Source: Alphaproteobacteria bacterium
GTDB lineage: Bacteria; Pseudomonadota; Alphaproteobacteria; Ferrovibrionales; Ferrovibrionaceae
Assembly (NCBI GenBank): GCA_017307375.1
Contig: JAFKFH010000007.1
Location: 186,001 to 250,000, forward strand
Direction: 5' to 3'
DNA: 64,000 nucleotides
The notes under the pieces were generated by a model. The model did not search any database. It was given only the letters and a program-made list of their open reading frames with translations, and was not told the DNA's origin. Positions 43,593 to 51,960 of the stretch are shown here, piece by piece; the stretch's first letter is position 1; each line of letters opens with the position of its first letter. Both the position numbers and the translations under genes were made by a program.

Positions 43593-43607
43593 CTAACGGA
43601 GTGTTAG
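43593..43607. promoter_or_regulatory. Inverted repeat upstream of the HigA-like gene
   Basis: CTAAC-GGAGT-GTTAG is a perfect 5-5-5 inverted repeat 48 bases upstream of the HigA-like start. HigA proteins repress their own promoters through such repeats, so this is a candidate autoregulatory operator. Confidence 0.4.
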
Positions 43608-43650
43608 CCGCGGGCCCAGGCTGAATTTTGTCACAACAGTTGACGAAGCC

Positions 43651-44886
43651 TTACCGGACTTCGAGCGGCAGGTTCGCCGTGGCGGCCGCGCCCCGGCCGT
43701 CATAGCCGAAGACGAACAGGCGGTAGGCGCCGGGCTTTGCCGGCAGGGTGACGGTGACGCGGGCACCGCTGCCGCCGATCGCATCGGCGACCAGCGGCGG
43801 TTCGGCCTCCGGGTCGCCGCCGGTCTTGCGGTCGCGGCTTTCCTCGCGCAGTTCCCAGCGCCAGCGGGTCGGTGCCGGTTCGCCGGCGATCGCGGTCGCC
43901 TCGAAGCGGTGCTCGGGCGCGAACTGCGGCCCGCCGATCTCCAGTCGCTGGATCACCGGCGCCGGATCGGGCACGGGCGCGCCGCTCCAGACGCTGCGCA
44001 TCGCATCGACCGCGGCCAGCCGCTCGCCCGATGACAGGAACATGCCATACCAGGTCGAGGTGGTTTCCTGCTTGGCGCCCCACAGGAACGCGATGCCGCC
44101 CAGCACCGAGCCGGGGCGTTCGGCGACCGCCTGGTTCCAGCTCTGCCGGTAGAACTGGGCCTTGGCGGCCGAGGTCGGTTCGTATGGGGCGCCCCACGGG
44201 CTCATGCCGGTTTCCCAATGGCCCAGCGGGCCGAACTCGGTCAGCACGATCGGCCGCGTCCAGCCGGCCGCGATCGCCCGCGCCGGCGCCGATCCCGCGC
44301 CGCCATAGGCGTTGATGCCGAGAATGTCGACCTCGGGCGCCGCGGCGTTGATGGCCGCGATCTTCTCGGGCGTCACTTCGGCGACCACGATCATCGTCGG
44401 GTGGTCGGGGTCGGCCGTCCTGATCGCCCGGGCCAGCCGGCCGATGGCGCGGAAGGCCGGGCCGACATCGGCGGCGGCCAGATCGAGTTCGTTGCCGAGC
44501 GCCCAGGCGAGCAGGGCGGGGTGGTGCTTCAGCCGCGCCACCTCGGCCAGCATCGCCGCTTCCTGGGCGGCTACTGCCGCGGCATCGCGGTAGTCGAAAC
44601 CCTTGCGCGGCTTGGCGAGGTCGAGGCCGAAGATGACCTTCAGCCCCTTGGCCTGCGCCTGGTCGAGCATCATCTCGTGCTCGGCGCCGTAGGTCCGCAG
44701 CGTATTGCCGCCGGCGGCGACGAAGGCATCGATATGCTCGAAGGCCGAGGCACCCTGGATACGGAACGGCTGCCCGTCGACCGTCAGCTTCCAGTCGCCG
44801 GGCGCGCCGCTGATCTTGACCTGAGCGGCCTGCGCCGCGCCCGCCGCGATCAGTCCGGCGAGGGCGAGAGCCGCAACCCGGCGCAT
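43651..44886 (-). CDS. Exported glycoside-hydrolase-like TIM-barrel protein
   Basis: A 411-residue protein with a signal peptide (residues 1-21, ending AAQA). A barrel of the GH2/GH5 type follows: GGNTLRTYGAE, LAWALGNELDL with the acid/base Glu after Asn, DILGINAYGG, and VLTEFGPLGHW with the likely nucleophile Glu. A C-terminal beta domain (about 315-411) resembles an immunoglobulin or carbohydrate-binding module. Its stop-start sharing (TGATG at 44884-44888) couples it to the asparagine synthetase gene, so it probably belongs to polysaccharide processing. Confidence 0.8.
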   Translation of the reverse strand: MRRVAALALAGLIAAGAAQAAQVKISGAPGDWKLTVDGQPFRIQGASAFEHIDAFVAAGGNTLRTYGAEHEMMLDQAQAKGLKVIFGLDLAKPRKGFDYRDAAAVAAQEAAMLAEVARLKHHPALLAWALGNELDLAAADVGPAFRAIGRLARAIRTADPDHPTMIVVAEVTPEKIAAINAAAPEVDILGINAYGGAGSAPARAIAAGWTRPIVLTEFGPLGHWETGMSPWGAPYEPTSAAKAQFYRQSWNQAVAERPGSVLGGIAFLWGAKQETTSTWYGMFLSSGERLAAVDAMRSVWSGAPVPDPAPVIQRLEIGGPQFAPEHRFEATAIAGEPAPTRWRWELREESRDRKTGGDPEAEPPLVADAIGGSGARVTVTLPAKPGAYRLFVFGYDGRGAAATANLPLEVR

Positions 44887-46664
44887 CACGCCGCGCGCGC
44901 CGCGCTGTCGAGGGCGTGGAAGACGTCGCCTTCGGGTTTGAGGCCCTGGATATGGCGGCGATGCCACAGCGCGTAGAACAGCAATGTCCAGGCGGCCAGG
45001 CCGGCGCGCTTGCCGCCGCTGGCAAAAAGCGTCTTCACCGCGTCGGCGCGCGCGATCTCGGCCACGCCGGGGCTGGCCGCGACCAGCGGGCCGAGTTCGG
45101 TGCCGCGCCGGGCGATCCACTGGCCGACCGGCACGTCGAAACCCTGCTTCTCGGCGAAGGCCTTCGAGTCCGGCAGGGCCTTCTGCAGCCAGGTGCGCAG
45201 GATCCACTTGCCCATCCGGCCCTGGATCTTCAGCCGGTCCGGCATCAGGAAACCGGCCTCGGCCACCACGGGGTCGAGGAACGGCGTGCGGCCCTCGACG
45301 CCATTGGCCATCAGGCAGCGGTCGAGCTTGTTCAAGAGGTCGTTGGGCAGCCATTCGGCGCAATCAGCCGCCTGGAGCCGCTGCAGTTTCGAGCGGCCGT
45401 TGACCTCGGCCGCCTTCTCGGCCGCGGCGATCCCGTCGCGCCAGCCATCCACCGGCAGGGTCAGCAAGCCGTCGAAATCGTCGAAGATGCCGGAATTCCG
45501 CGGGCGTCGGCCGAACATCCACCAGGGGCGCTGGGCCCGGCGATAGCGGCTGTAGCCGGCCAGGATCTCGTCGCCGCCTTCGCCGCACAGCACCACCTTC
45601 AGGCCGCGCTGGCGGGCGCGCTGGGCCAGCTTGAACGTCGGCAGCACGGCATAGTCGGCCGTGGGGTCGTCCAGCGCCGCGGCGACCTGCGGGGCGGTCG
45701 ACCAGAAGTCGGCCTCGGTGAAGGTGATCTCCTCGTGCTCGGCCCCGACCATGCGGGCCAGGCGCGAGGCTTCGCTGCGCTCGTCGGCGATGCGGGCATC
45801 GGGAAAGCCGGCGGTCAGGCAGACCACCGGCCGGTCGTTCAGCCGCGCCATCAGCGCCAGGACGGTGGCCGAATCGATGCCGCCCGACAGAAAGAGGCCA
45901 TAGGGCACGTCCGACCGCTGGTGGACCATGACGCTGTCGGTCATCGCCTTTTCCAGCCGGTCGAGGGCACCGGCGGTGCCTTCGTGCCGGGGTTCCTCCG
46001 CCGGCAGGGCCGGGCGGATCCGGCTCTCGACGATGCGGCCGTCCTCGATGACGACGGTCTCGCCCGGCAGCAGGCGGCGGATGCCCGGGAACACCGTACC
46101 CTGGCCGGTCGAGAACTTGAGCTGCAGGAAGCTCGCCAGGGCCTTGCGGTCGAGAGCGGCCTTGGCCAGCCCGGCGGCGATCAGCGATTGCGGTTCGGAG
46201 GCGAAGGCGATGCCGTCCGCGGTCTCGACGATATAGAGCGGCTTGATGCCGAACGGATCGCGTGCCAGCAGCACCCGGTTGTTCGCCGGGTCGTGCAGGG
46301 CCAGCGCGTACATGCCACGCAGCCGGCCGGCGAAGGCCGACCCCATGCGCTCATAGAGATAAAGCGGCGGTTCGCAGTCCGAACGGGTGCGGAAGTTGAC
46401 GTCGGACAATTCCGCTCGCAACTCCGGGTTGTTGTAGATCTCACCGTTGCCGATCAGGCAGAGGCCTGATGGCGTGTATAGCGGCTGGTCGCCGGTGACG
46501 AGATCGACGATCGCCAGCCGGGTGTGGACGAATCCGACCGGTCCGGACACATAGCGCCCGCTGCCGTCCGGGCCCCGATGCAGCAGGGCTTCGCGCAGGT
46601 TTTCCAGCAGGATCGGATCGACGGGCTTGCCGCCGCGATTGATGATGCCGCCGATGCCGCACAT
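44886..46664 (-). CDS. Asparagine synthetase (glutamine-hydrolysing) family protein
   Basis: A 592-residue AsnB-type amidotransferase. Cys2 is the glutaminase nucleophile (MCGIGGI), with LHRGPDGSG and GEIYN in the class II domain. The synthetase domain carries the PP-loop SGGIDSATVLA and GEGGDEILAGYSRY. AsnB copies inside polysaccharide clusters often amidate uronic acids or sugar intermediates rather than aspartate. ATG 46664 is fixed by the Cys2 rule. It lies downstream of a GT4 gene and upstream of the glycosidase. Confidence 0.92.
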   Translation of the reverse strand: MCGIGGIINRGGKPVDPILLENLREALLHRGPDGSGRYVSGPVGFVHTRLAIVDLVTGDQPLYTPSGLCLIGNGEIYNNPELRAELSDVNFRTRSDCEPPLYLYERMGSAFAGRLRGMYALALHDPANNRVLLARDPFGIKPLYIVETADGIAFASEPQSLIAAGLAKAALDRKALASFLQLKFSTGQGTVFPGIRRLLPGETVVIEDGRIVESRIRPALPAEEPRHEGTAGALDRLEKAMTDSVMVHQRSDVPYGLFLSGGIDSATVLALMARLNDRPVVCLTAGFPDARIADERSEASRLARMVGAEHEEITFTEADFWSTAPQVAAALDDPTADYAVLPTFKLAQRARQRGLKVVLCGEGGDEILAGYSRYRRAQRPWWMFGRRPRNSGIFDDFDGLLTLPVDGWRDGIAAAEKAAEVNGRSKLQRLQAADCAEWLPNDLLNKLDRCLMANGVEGRTPFLDPVVAEAGFLMPDRLKIQGRMGKWILRTWLQKALPDSKAFAEKQGFDVPVGQWIARRGTELGPLVAASPGVAEIARADAVKTLFASGGKRAGLAAWTLLFYALWHRRHIQGLKPEGDVFHALDSAARAA

Positions 46665-46723
46665 GGGAACCGCTCGCCTCTGAACCGGGTAGCCACGGGA
46701 ATCGCACGGCCCGGGCCGGCAGG

Positions 46724-47764
46724 TCAAGCGGCGCGGGCTTTGCCCCTGATCCGGTCGAAGAAGTCCAGATAGGCCGCCACGACCGCATCTTCCGTGAAAT
46801 GCTCGTTCAGCGTGCGGGTGCCGCCGGCCACGACATGGTCGCGCAGGCCCCGGTCGTGGATCACCGAATTCAGGGCGGCGGCCAGCGCGGCGTGGTCTTC
46901 CATCGCCACCAGCCGCCCGTTCTCGCCGTCGGCCAGCAATTCCGCAGGTCCGGCCGAGGCGCAGGCGACGACCGGCAGGCCCTGCGCCCAGCCTTCGAGG
47001 ATGACATTGCCGAGCGGCTCGATGCGCGACGGGCAGCAGAGAATGTCGGCCCCCGCGCACAGCGCCGGCACGTCCGAGCGCCAGCCCAGCCAGCGGATGC
47101 GGTCGGCCACGCCCTGGGCCTGGGCCAGCGCCTTCAGTTCCGCGTCCTTCGGCCCGTCCCCGGCCAGCCACACGACGGCGCCGGGCACCGCGGGCAGCGC
47201 GCGGATCAGCACGTCGAAGGCCTTGTCGTCGTGCAGACGGCCCAGCGCGACGACGACCGTCGCGTCGGCCGGCGTGTCGAGGCTGGCGCGATCGACCGCG
47301 GGCTGACGCCGGGTCTCGACGAAATTCGGCAGGTAGTGGGTGCGATCCGCCGGCCAGCCCTCGCGACGCAGCCAGTCGACGATGCCGCGGGTGTTGCCGA
47401 TCATGTGGTCGCAGTTGCGATAATATTTGAGCGGGTAGTAGCCGCCCAGCCGCGCGGCGTGGATCGGTGCGCCCTTGGGCATCACCCAGCTTGCCCGGCT
47501 CATCCAGGTCAGCGCGATGTCCGGGCGATAGCTCTTGAGTTCGGCGCGCAGGGCACTGCGGGCCTTCAGGGCGAGGATCGAGCCGAACTGGACCTCGACC
47601 GGCTCGATGCCGCCCTCCCGCAGCAGTCGGGCGCGATCGGCATCGGGGCGCATGACCACGCGCTGATCGAGCCCGGCGCGGTGCAATGCCAGCACCAGCC
47701 GCACGAAGAACAGTTCGGCACCGCCATGGGCGGCCCCGGCAATGACCTGCAGGACCTTTGTCAC
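46724..47764 (-). CDS. Family 4 glycosyltransferase
   Basis: A 346-residue GT-B glycosyltransferase. The N-terminal half includes QVIAGAAHGGAELFFVRLV and the C-terminal half the GT4 nucleotide-sugar motif, SRIEPLGNVILEGWAQGLPVVA with the EX7E glutamates. It should transfer a sugar from a nucleotide donor during surface polysaccharide or LPS assembly on the cytoplasmic side. GTG 47764 is preferred because family similarity starts directly there; longer frames cross the divergent GT2 start. Confidence 0.88.
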   Translation of the reverse strand: MTKVLQVIAGAAHGGAELFFVRLVLALHRAGLDQRVVMRPDADRARLLREGGIEPVEVQFGSILALKARSALRAELKSYRPDIALTWMSRASWVMPKGAPIHAARLGGYYPLKYYRNCDHMIGNTRGIVDWLRREGWPADRTHYLPNFVETRRQPAVDRASLDTPADATVVVALGRLHDDKAFDVLIRALPAVPGAVVWLAGDGPKDAELKALAQAQGVADRIRWLGWRSDVPALCAGADILCCPSRIEPLGNVILEGWAQGLPVVACASAGPAELLADGENGRLVAMEDHAALAAALNSVIHDRGLRDHVVAGGTRTLNEHFTEDAVVAAYLDFFDRIRGKARAA

Positions 47765-47891
47765 ATCTGGGAGATCGCACGCCGCCCGGCCCGACGTCAA
47801 GCCGCGGTGGCCCGGACAGCGCTCAGGTTGCCCAAGCCTTGGCGCCGGGGTAGAACGCGAGTTGCCGAAATTCTGGAAGGTATGCCCGCCC

Positions 47892-48644
47892 GTGACGTCG
47901 CCCAAGCTGTCCGCCCTGGTGGTCGCCCATAACGAGGAGCGCCAGCTTCAGGAATGCCTCGGCGCCCTGCGGTTCGCCGACGAGATCGTCGTGGTGCTCG
48001 ACCGTTGCACCGATGGGTCGAAGGCGATTGCCGAACGCCTGGCCGACAAGGTGATCGAGGGTGGCTGGCCGATCGAGGGCGACCGGCGCAACACCGGGAT
48101 CGACGCCTGTTCGGGCGACTGGATCGTCGAGGTCGATGCCGACGAACGCCTGCCGCCTGAACTGGCGGCCGAAATCCGCGACACCATCGCGCGGGCCGCC
48201 CCCGGCTGGTTCCTGATCCCGTTCGACAACTATATCGGCGGCAAGCTGGTGCGCCATGGCTGGGGTGCCTATTGGGGTGTCGGCGCCGCGCCCCGCCTGT
48301 TCTCGCGCGGGGCCAAGCGCTGGGGGCGCGAGCATGTCCATCCCAGCCTGACCCTGAACGGCCCGAAGCGCAGCCTGACCGTGCCGATGCGCCACTACGT
48401 CGACGACGACATCTCGGACATGCTGCGACGGCTCGACCGCTACACCACGGCACGCGCGATCGACCTGCGCGCCTCCGGCGACATCGGCAGCTATGGCCAC
48501 AATATCCGCCGGATCTTCTCGCGCTTCTTCAAATGCTACGTCACCCATAAGGGCTATCGCGAGGGGCAGTACGGCTTCCTGATCGCGCTGATGGCCGGGC
48601 TCTACCCGATCCTGTCCTATCTGAAGGCGCGGCTGGAGCCCTGA
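47892..48644 (+). CDS. Family 2 glycosyltransferase (LPS core type)
   Basis: A 250-residue GT-A glycosyltransferase of the WaaE/KdtX-like type. It has VVAHNEE at the start, the donor site VLDRCTDGS and EGDRRNTGIDACSGDWIVEVDADERLPPEL with the DxD-like metal site. The C-terminus ends in a hydrophobic helix. The start GTG 47892 directly precedes SPKLSALVVAHNEE. The interval 47765-47891 separates it from the divergent GT4 gene, and its stop shares a base with the kinase start (TGATG). Confidence 0.88.
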   Translation: MTSPKLSALVVAHNEERQLQECLGALRFADEIVVVLDRCTDGSKAIAERLADKVIEGGWPIEGDRRNTGIDACSGDWIVEVDADERLPPELAAEIRDTIARAAPGWFLIPFDNYIGGKLVRHGWGAYWGVGAAPRLFSRGAKRWGREHVHPSLTLNGPKRSLTVPMRHYVDDDISDMLRRLDRYTTARAIDLRASGDIGSYGHNIRRIFSRFFKCYVTHKGYREGQYGFLIALMAGLYPILSYLKARLEP

Positions 48645-49954
48645 TGGCGGGGCTCTTCCGCCTCAACCGCTTTCTGCCGCGCACACTGTTCGCGCGCGCC
48701 CTGATGCTGCTGGTCATTCCGATCGCGGTCGTCCAGGCGGTGACGATCTACCTGCTGTTCGACCGGCACGGCGAGACGGTGACGCGCCGGCTGGCCCTGT
48801 CGCTCGGCGGCGAGATCGCGTTGCTGATCCGCACCCAGGGCTATTTCAGCCCCGAGGCGCAGGCGACGATGACCGACATGACCTTGCGCAATCTCGAGCT
48901 CGACGTGACCTGGGAGCCGGAGGCGAGCCTGGGGCCGCGGCTGGAGGCGCGCCGCTTCTTTCCCGGGCTGCAGGGCACGCTGGAACGGGTACTGGCCGAA
49001 CGGCTGCTGGAGCCGTTCATCGTCAAGGAGACGCCCGAGGGCACGATCGAGGTCGACGTCCAGCTCAATGATGGCGTGCTGAAAGTGGTGACGCCCGACA
49101 AGCGCGTCACCTCGACGACCACGGCGGTGGTGGCAAGCTGGACGATCGGCCTGTCGGCGATCCTGCTGACCATCGCGATCATCTTCCTGAAGAACCAGGT
49201 CCGCCCGATCCGGCGGCTGGCCGAGGCGGCGGACGCCTTCGGCAAGGGGCGCGAGGGGCCGCAGATCCGGCCGGCCGGGGCGCTCGAGGTGCGCGAGGCC
49301 ACGCAGGCATTCCTGGAGATGCGCGACCGCATCGAACGCCAGATCACCCAGCGCACCGAGATGCTGGCAGGGGTCAGCCACGACCTGCGCTCGCCCCTGA
49401 CCCGGATGAAGCTGGAACTGGCCTTTCTCGGCGAGGGACCGGCGGCGGAAGCGCTGCGCCGCGACGTGGCCGAGGTCAACGAACGGGTCGAGGCCTATCT
49501 TGCCTTCGCCCGCGCCCAGGACGGCGAGCCGGCGGCCGAGACCGACATCGCCGAACTGCTGGAGGACCTGGTCGCCGAGCATATCCGCCGTGGCTGCCGC
49601 ATCGGCCTCGTGGCCGACCCCGATCTCGTCGCGACGGTGCGGCCGAAGGCGCTGGCCCGCGCCATCGGCAACCTGCTCGACAATGCATTGCGCCACGCCG
49701 ACCGGGTCGAGGTGGTGGCGACGCGCCGGCCCCGGCTGATCGAAATCGCCATCGACGACGATGGTCCGGGCATTCCGCCCAGCGAGCGGGCGCTGATCTT
49801 CCATCCCGCCGGGCCGCGCACGACCGACGAGGCCGGCCGGCTCGGCCTCGGCCTGTCGCTCGCCCGCGACGTCGCCCATGCCCATGGCGGCGAACTGTTG
49901 TTGCAATCCGCGGCCCTCGGCGGCCTGCGCGTGGTAGTGAGGCTGCCGGTATGA
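48644..49954 (+). CDS. EnvZ-like transmembrane sensor histidine kinase
   Basis: A 436-residue kinase. TM1 (about 18-42) and TM2 (about 163-185) enclose a ~120-residue periplasmic domain, then HAMP (KNQVRPIRRLAEAAD), HisKA with His246 (GVSHDLRSPLTR), N-box (AIGNLLDNALRHA), G1 (DDGPGIP) and G2 (LGLGLSLARDVA). It is a typical OmpR-partner type kinase, but no response regulator gene lies nearby. It is sandwiched with one-base and four-base overlaps between a GT2 and an O-antigen ligase gene, so it is expressed as part of a polysaccharide operon. Confidence 0.93.
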   Translation: MAGLFRLNRFLPRTLFARALMLLVIPIAVVQAVTIYLLFDRHGETVTRRLALSLGGEIALLIRTQGYFSPEAQATMTDMTLRNLELDVTWEPEASLGPRLEARRFFPGLQGTLERVLAERLLEPFIVKETPEGTIEVDVQLNDGVLKVVTPDKRVTSTTTAVVASWTIGLSAILLTIAIIFLKNQVRPIRRLAEAADAFGKGREGPQIRPAGALEVREATQAFLEMRDRIERQITQRTEMLAGVSHDLRSPLTRMKLELAFLGEGPAAEALRRDVAEVNERVEAYLAFARAQDGEPAAETDIAELLEDLVAEHIRRGCRIGLVADPDLVATVRPKALARAIGNLLDNALRHADRVEVVATRRPRLIEIAIDDDGPGIPPSERALIFHPAGPRTTDEAGRLGLGLSLARDVAHAHGGELLLQSAALGGLRVVVRLPV

Positions 49955-51198
49955 AATTCGACATTGCCGATCGCGACTGGCCGGTGCTGGCCTTGAGCAT
50001 CGCCGCGCCGATCATGGCCGTGATGGTCGTGCTGGTGCCGTTCGGCCTGCCGATCGTTGCGGCCGCCGCGGCGCTGTGCGCGCTTTATGCCGCCTGGCGG
50101 CTGAAGCAGCCGCTGATCGCGCCCTGGCATCTCGCCGCCCTGTTGGCCCTGCTGGTGATGTGGTCGTTCCTGACGGTCTTCTGGAGCGCCTGGCCGGCAA
50201 ATGTCTACTCGACCCTGATCCGAACGGTGCCGATCACCTTCGGTGCCGGCGTGCTGCTCACCGCCGCCCTGCGCATGGACGCGAACGAGGCCTGGCGCGT
50301 CGGCCGGGCGCTGATCGGCGCGGCCATGCTGCTGGCCGTACTGGCGCTGATCGAGACCCTGAGCGGCGGGTTTCTGTTCCGCAGCCGCGACGCGTTGCTC
50401 GGCCGCGTGCCGTACTGGACCTATCCGATCGTCAGCCAGGCGCTGGTCGTGCTGGCGCTGTTGGCCTGGCCGGCGGCGATCGTGGCCTGGCGGCGCGGCG
50501 CCGCCTGGCCTGCCGGGGCGCTGCTGGCGGTGGCGCTGGCCGTGCCGTTCACCGCCGATCATGTCTCGGCGCGCGGCGCGATGCTGATCGGGCTGGTCGT
50601 GCTGGCCGTGGTCTGGTGGGGGGGGCGCCTTGCCGTCGCCGCCATCGGCGCGCTGATGGGGGCGATCATCGCCGCCGCGCCGCTGTTGCCGCTCGGGCCG
50701 CTGAACCCGTCGGTCTATGTCGCCTGGCTGCCGGGCATGCGCAATTCGGCGATGCATCGCCTCTATATCTGGCAGTTCACCGCCGATCGCGTGTGGGAGC
50801 ATCCGTTCCTCGGCTGGGGTCTCGATGCTTCGCGCAACTTGCCGGGCGGCGACCAGTCGACCCCGGTCGGCGGCACGCTGATCTCGCTGCATCCGCATAA
50901 CGTGCCGCTGCAGCTCTGGGTCGAACTGGGGCCGGTCGGCGTCGCCGCCGTGCTGGGGTTGCTCGCCGTCGCCATCGTCGGTGTCGCACGGCTGTCGGAC
51001 GATCGGTTCACCCGTGCCGCCGCGATGAGCCTGATCGTCGCCGCGACCTTCGTGTCCTCGGTGTCGTTCGGTGCCTGGCAGAGCTGGTGGCTGGCAAGCC
51101 TCGCCCTGATCGCCTGCTGGACGATCGTCGCGGTCAAGGTGCCGCTGGCGACGGCCGCAGTGGCGGCGCCGAAGAAGCGCGCGCGGGCGAAGGATTGA
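49951..51198 (+). CDS. O-antigen ligase family polysaccharide ligase/polymerase
   Basis: A 415-residue membrane protein with about twelve helices and the Wzy_C/WaaL loop, seen as GGDQSTPVGGTLISLHPHN followed by QLWVELG. The His-Pro-His-Asn segment and preceding arginine-rich loop are typical of O-antigen ligase. It joins the polysaccharide to lipid A-core, or polymerises it, on the periplasmic face. The C-terminus is basic (PKKRARAKD). It overlaps the kinase gene by 4 bases. Confidence 0.9.
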   Translation: MKFDIADRDWPVLALSIAAPIMAVMVVLVPFGLPIVAAAAALCALYAAWRLKQPLIAPWHLAALLALLVMWSFLTVFWSAWPANVYSTLIRTVPITFGAGVLLTAALRMDANEAWRVGRALIGAAMLLAVLALIETLSGGFLFRSRDALLGRVPYWTYPIVSQALVVLALLAWPAAIVAWRRGAAWPAGALLAVALAVPFTADHVSARGAMLIGLVVLAVVWWGGRLAVAAIGALMGAIIAAAPLLPLGPLNPSVYVAWLPGMRNSAMHRLYIWQFTADRVWEHPFLGWGLDASRNLPGGDQSTPVGGTLISLHPHNVPLQLWVELGPVGVAAVLGLLAVAIVGVARLSDDRFTRAAAMSLIVAATFVSSVSFGAWQSWWLASLALIACWTIVAVKVPLATAAVAAPKKRARAKD

Positions 51199-51229
51199 GT
51201 TTCCGGGCCAGCCCGGCCATGCTGCGCCG

Positions 51230-51937
51230 ATGAGCGACGATTTCGACGATCCCATATTCGACATGAGCAATGCCGGCGCCCAGGACCGTGGCGGCCGGAA
51301 GGGTGGAACCCCGCGGGAATCCTCGGGTCCTTCGGAAAAGCAGCTGGCCTTCGCCCGCACGCTGGCGGCTGAGCGGAACGAGCCGCTGCCGGAGGGAATC
51401 GACGGCGACTGGCGGATCTGCCGCGATTTCATCGACCGCATGCTGAAGACGCCGCGCCCGGCCGGCGCCCCCGGCGGGGCGCCGCAAGCCGGCGGCGGCG
51501 GCGGTGGGGGCGGCGGCGCCCGCCCGCCGTCCGACAAGCAGATCGCCTTCGCCCGCAAGCTGGCGGCCGAGCGCCAGACCGAGGTGCCGGAAGCCGCCCT
51601 GAAGGATGGCCGCGCCTGCTCGACCTTCATCGACGAGATGCTGGCCAAGAAACCTGCACCCGGCGCCGCGCCCGCGGCCTTGGGTGGCGGCGCCGGCGGC
51701 GGCGGCAATGCCAAGCCGCCGTCGGACAAGCAGATCGCCTTTGCCCAGAAGCTGGCGCGGGAAAAGCAGCTTCGCCTGCCGGAAGGCTTCCAGCAGGATT
51801 GGCGGATCTGCCGCGATTTCATCGATCTGGCACTGGGCAAGGCACCGGGTGCCGGCCCGTCCGCACCGGCCGCACCGTCGGCCCATGACGGCCCGCCGCC
51901 TGCCTATGACGGTCCCGACGACGGGCCGCCCTGGTAA
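51230..51937 (+). CDS. Triple-repeat modular protein with acidic SSB-tail-like ends
   Basis: A 235-residue protein made of three copies of a ~40-residue module at residues 34-73, 100-140 and 164-204. Each starts PSxKQxAFA and has an xCRDFID-like helix near the end (the second copy reads ACSTFID). Copies are joined by long Gly/Ala/Pro linkers. The N-terminus DDFDDPIF and C-terminus DDGPPW resemble the acidic-hydrophobic tip of single-stranded-DNA-binding protein. From memory, such modules occur as tails of DNA-processing enzymes such as topoisomerase III, but here they stand alone. Function unknown; weak upstream ribosome signal. Confidence 0.75.
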   Translation: MSDDFDDPIFDMSNAGAQDRGGRKGGTPRESSGPSEKQLAFARTLAAERNEPLPEGIDGDWRICRDFIDRMLKTPRPAGAPGGAPQAGGGGGGGGGARPPSDKQIAFARKLAAERQTEVPEAALKDGRACSTFIDEMLAKKPAPGAAPAALGGGAGGGGNAKPPSDKQIAFAQKLAREKQLRLPEGFQQDWRICRDFIDLALGKAPGAGPSAPAAPSAHDGPPPAYDGPDDGPPW

Positions 51938-51960
51938 TTCAGTAGAAGGTTTCCGACCCC

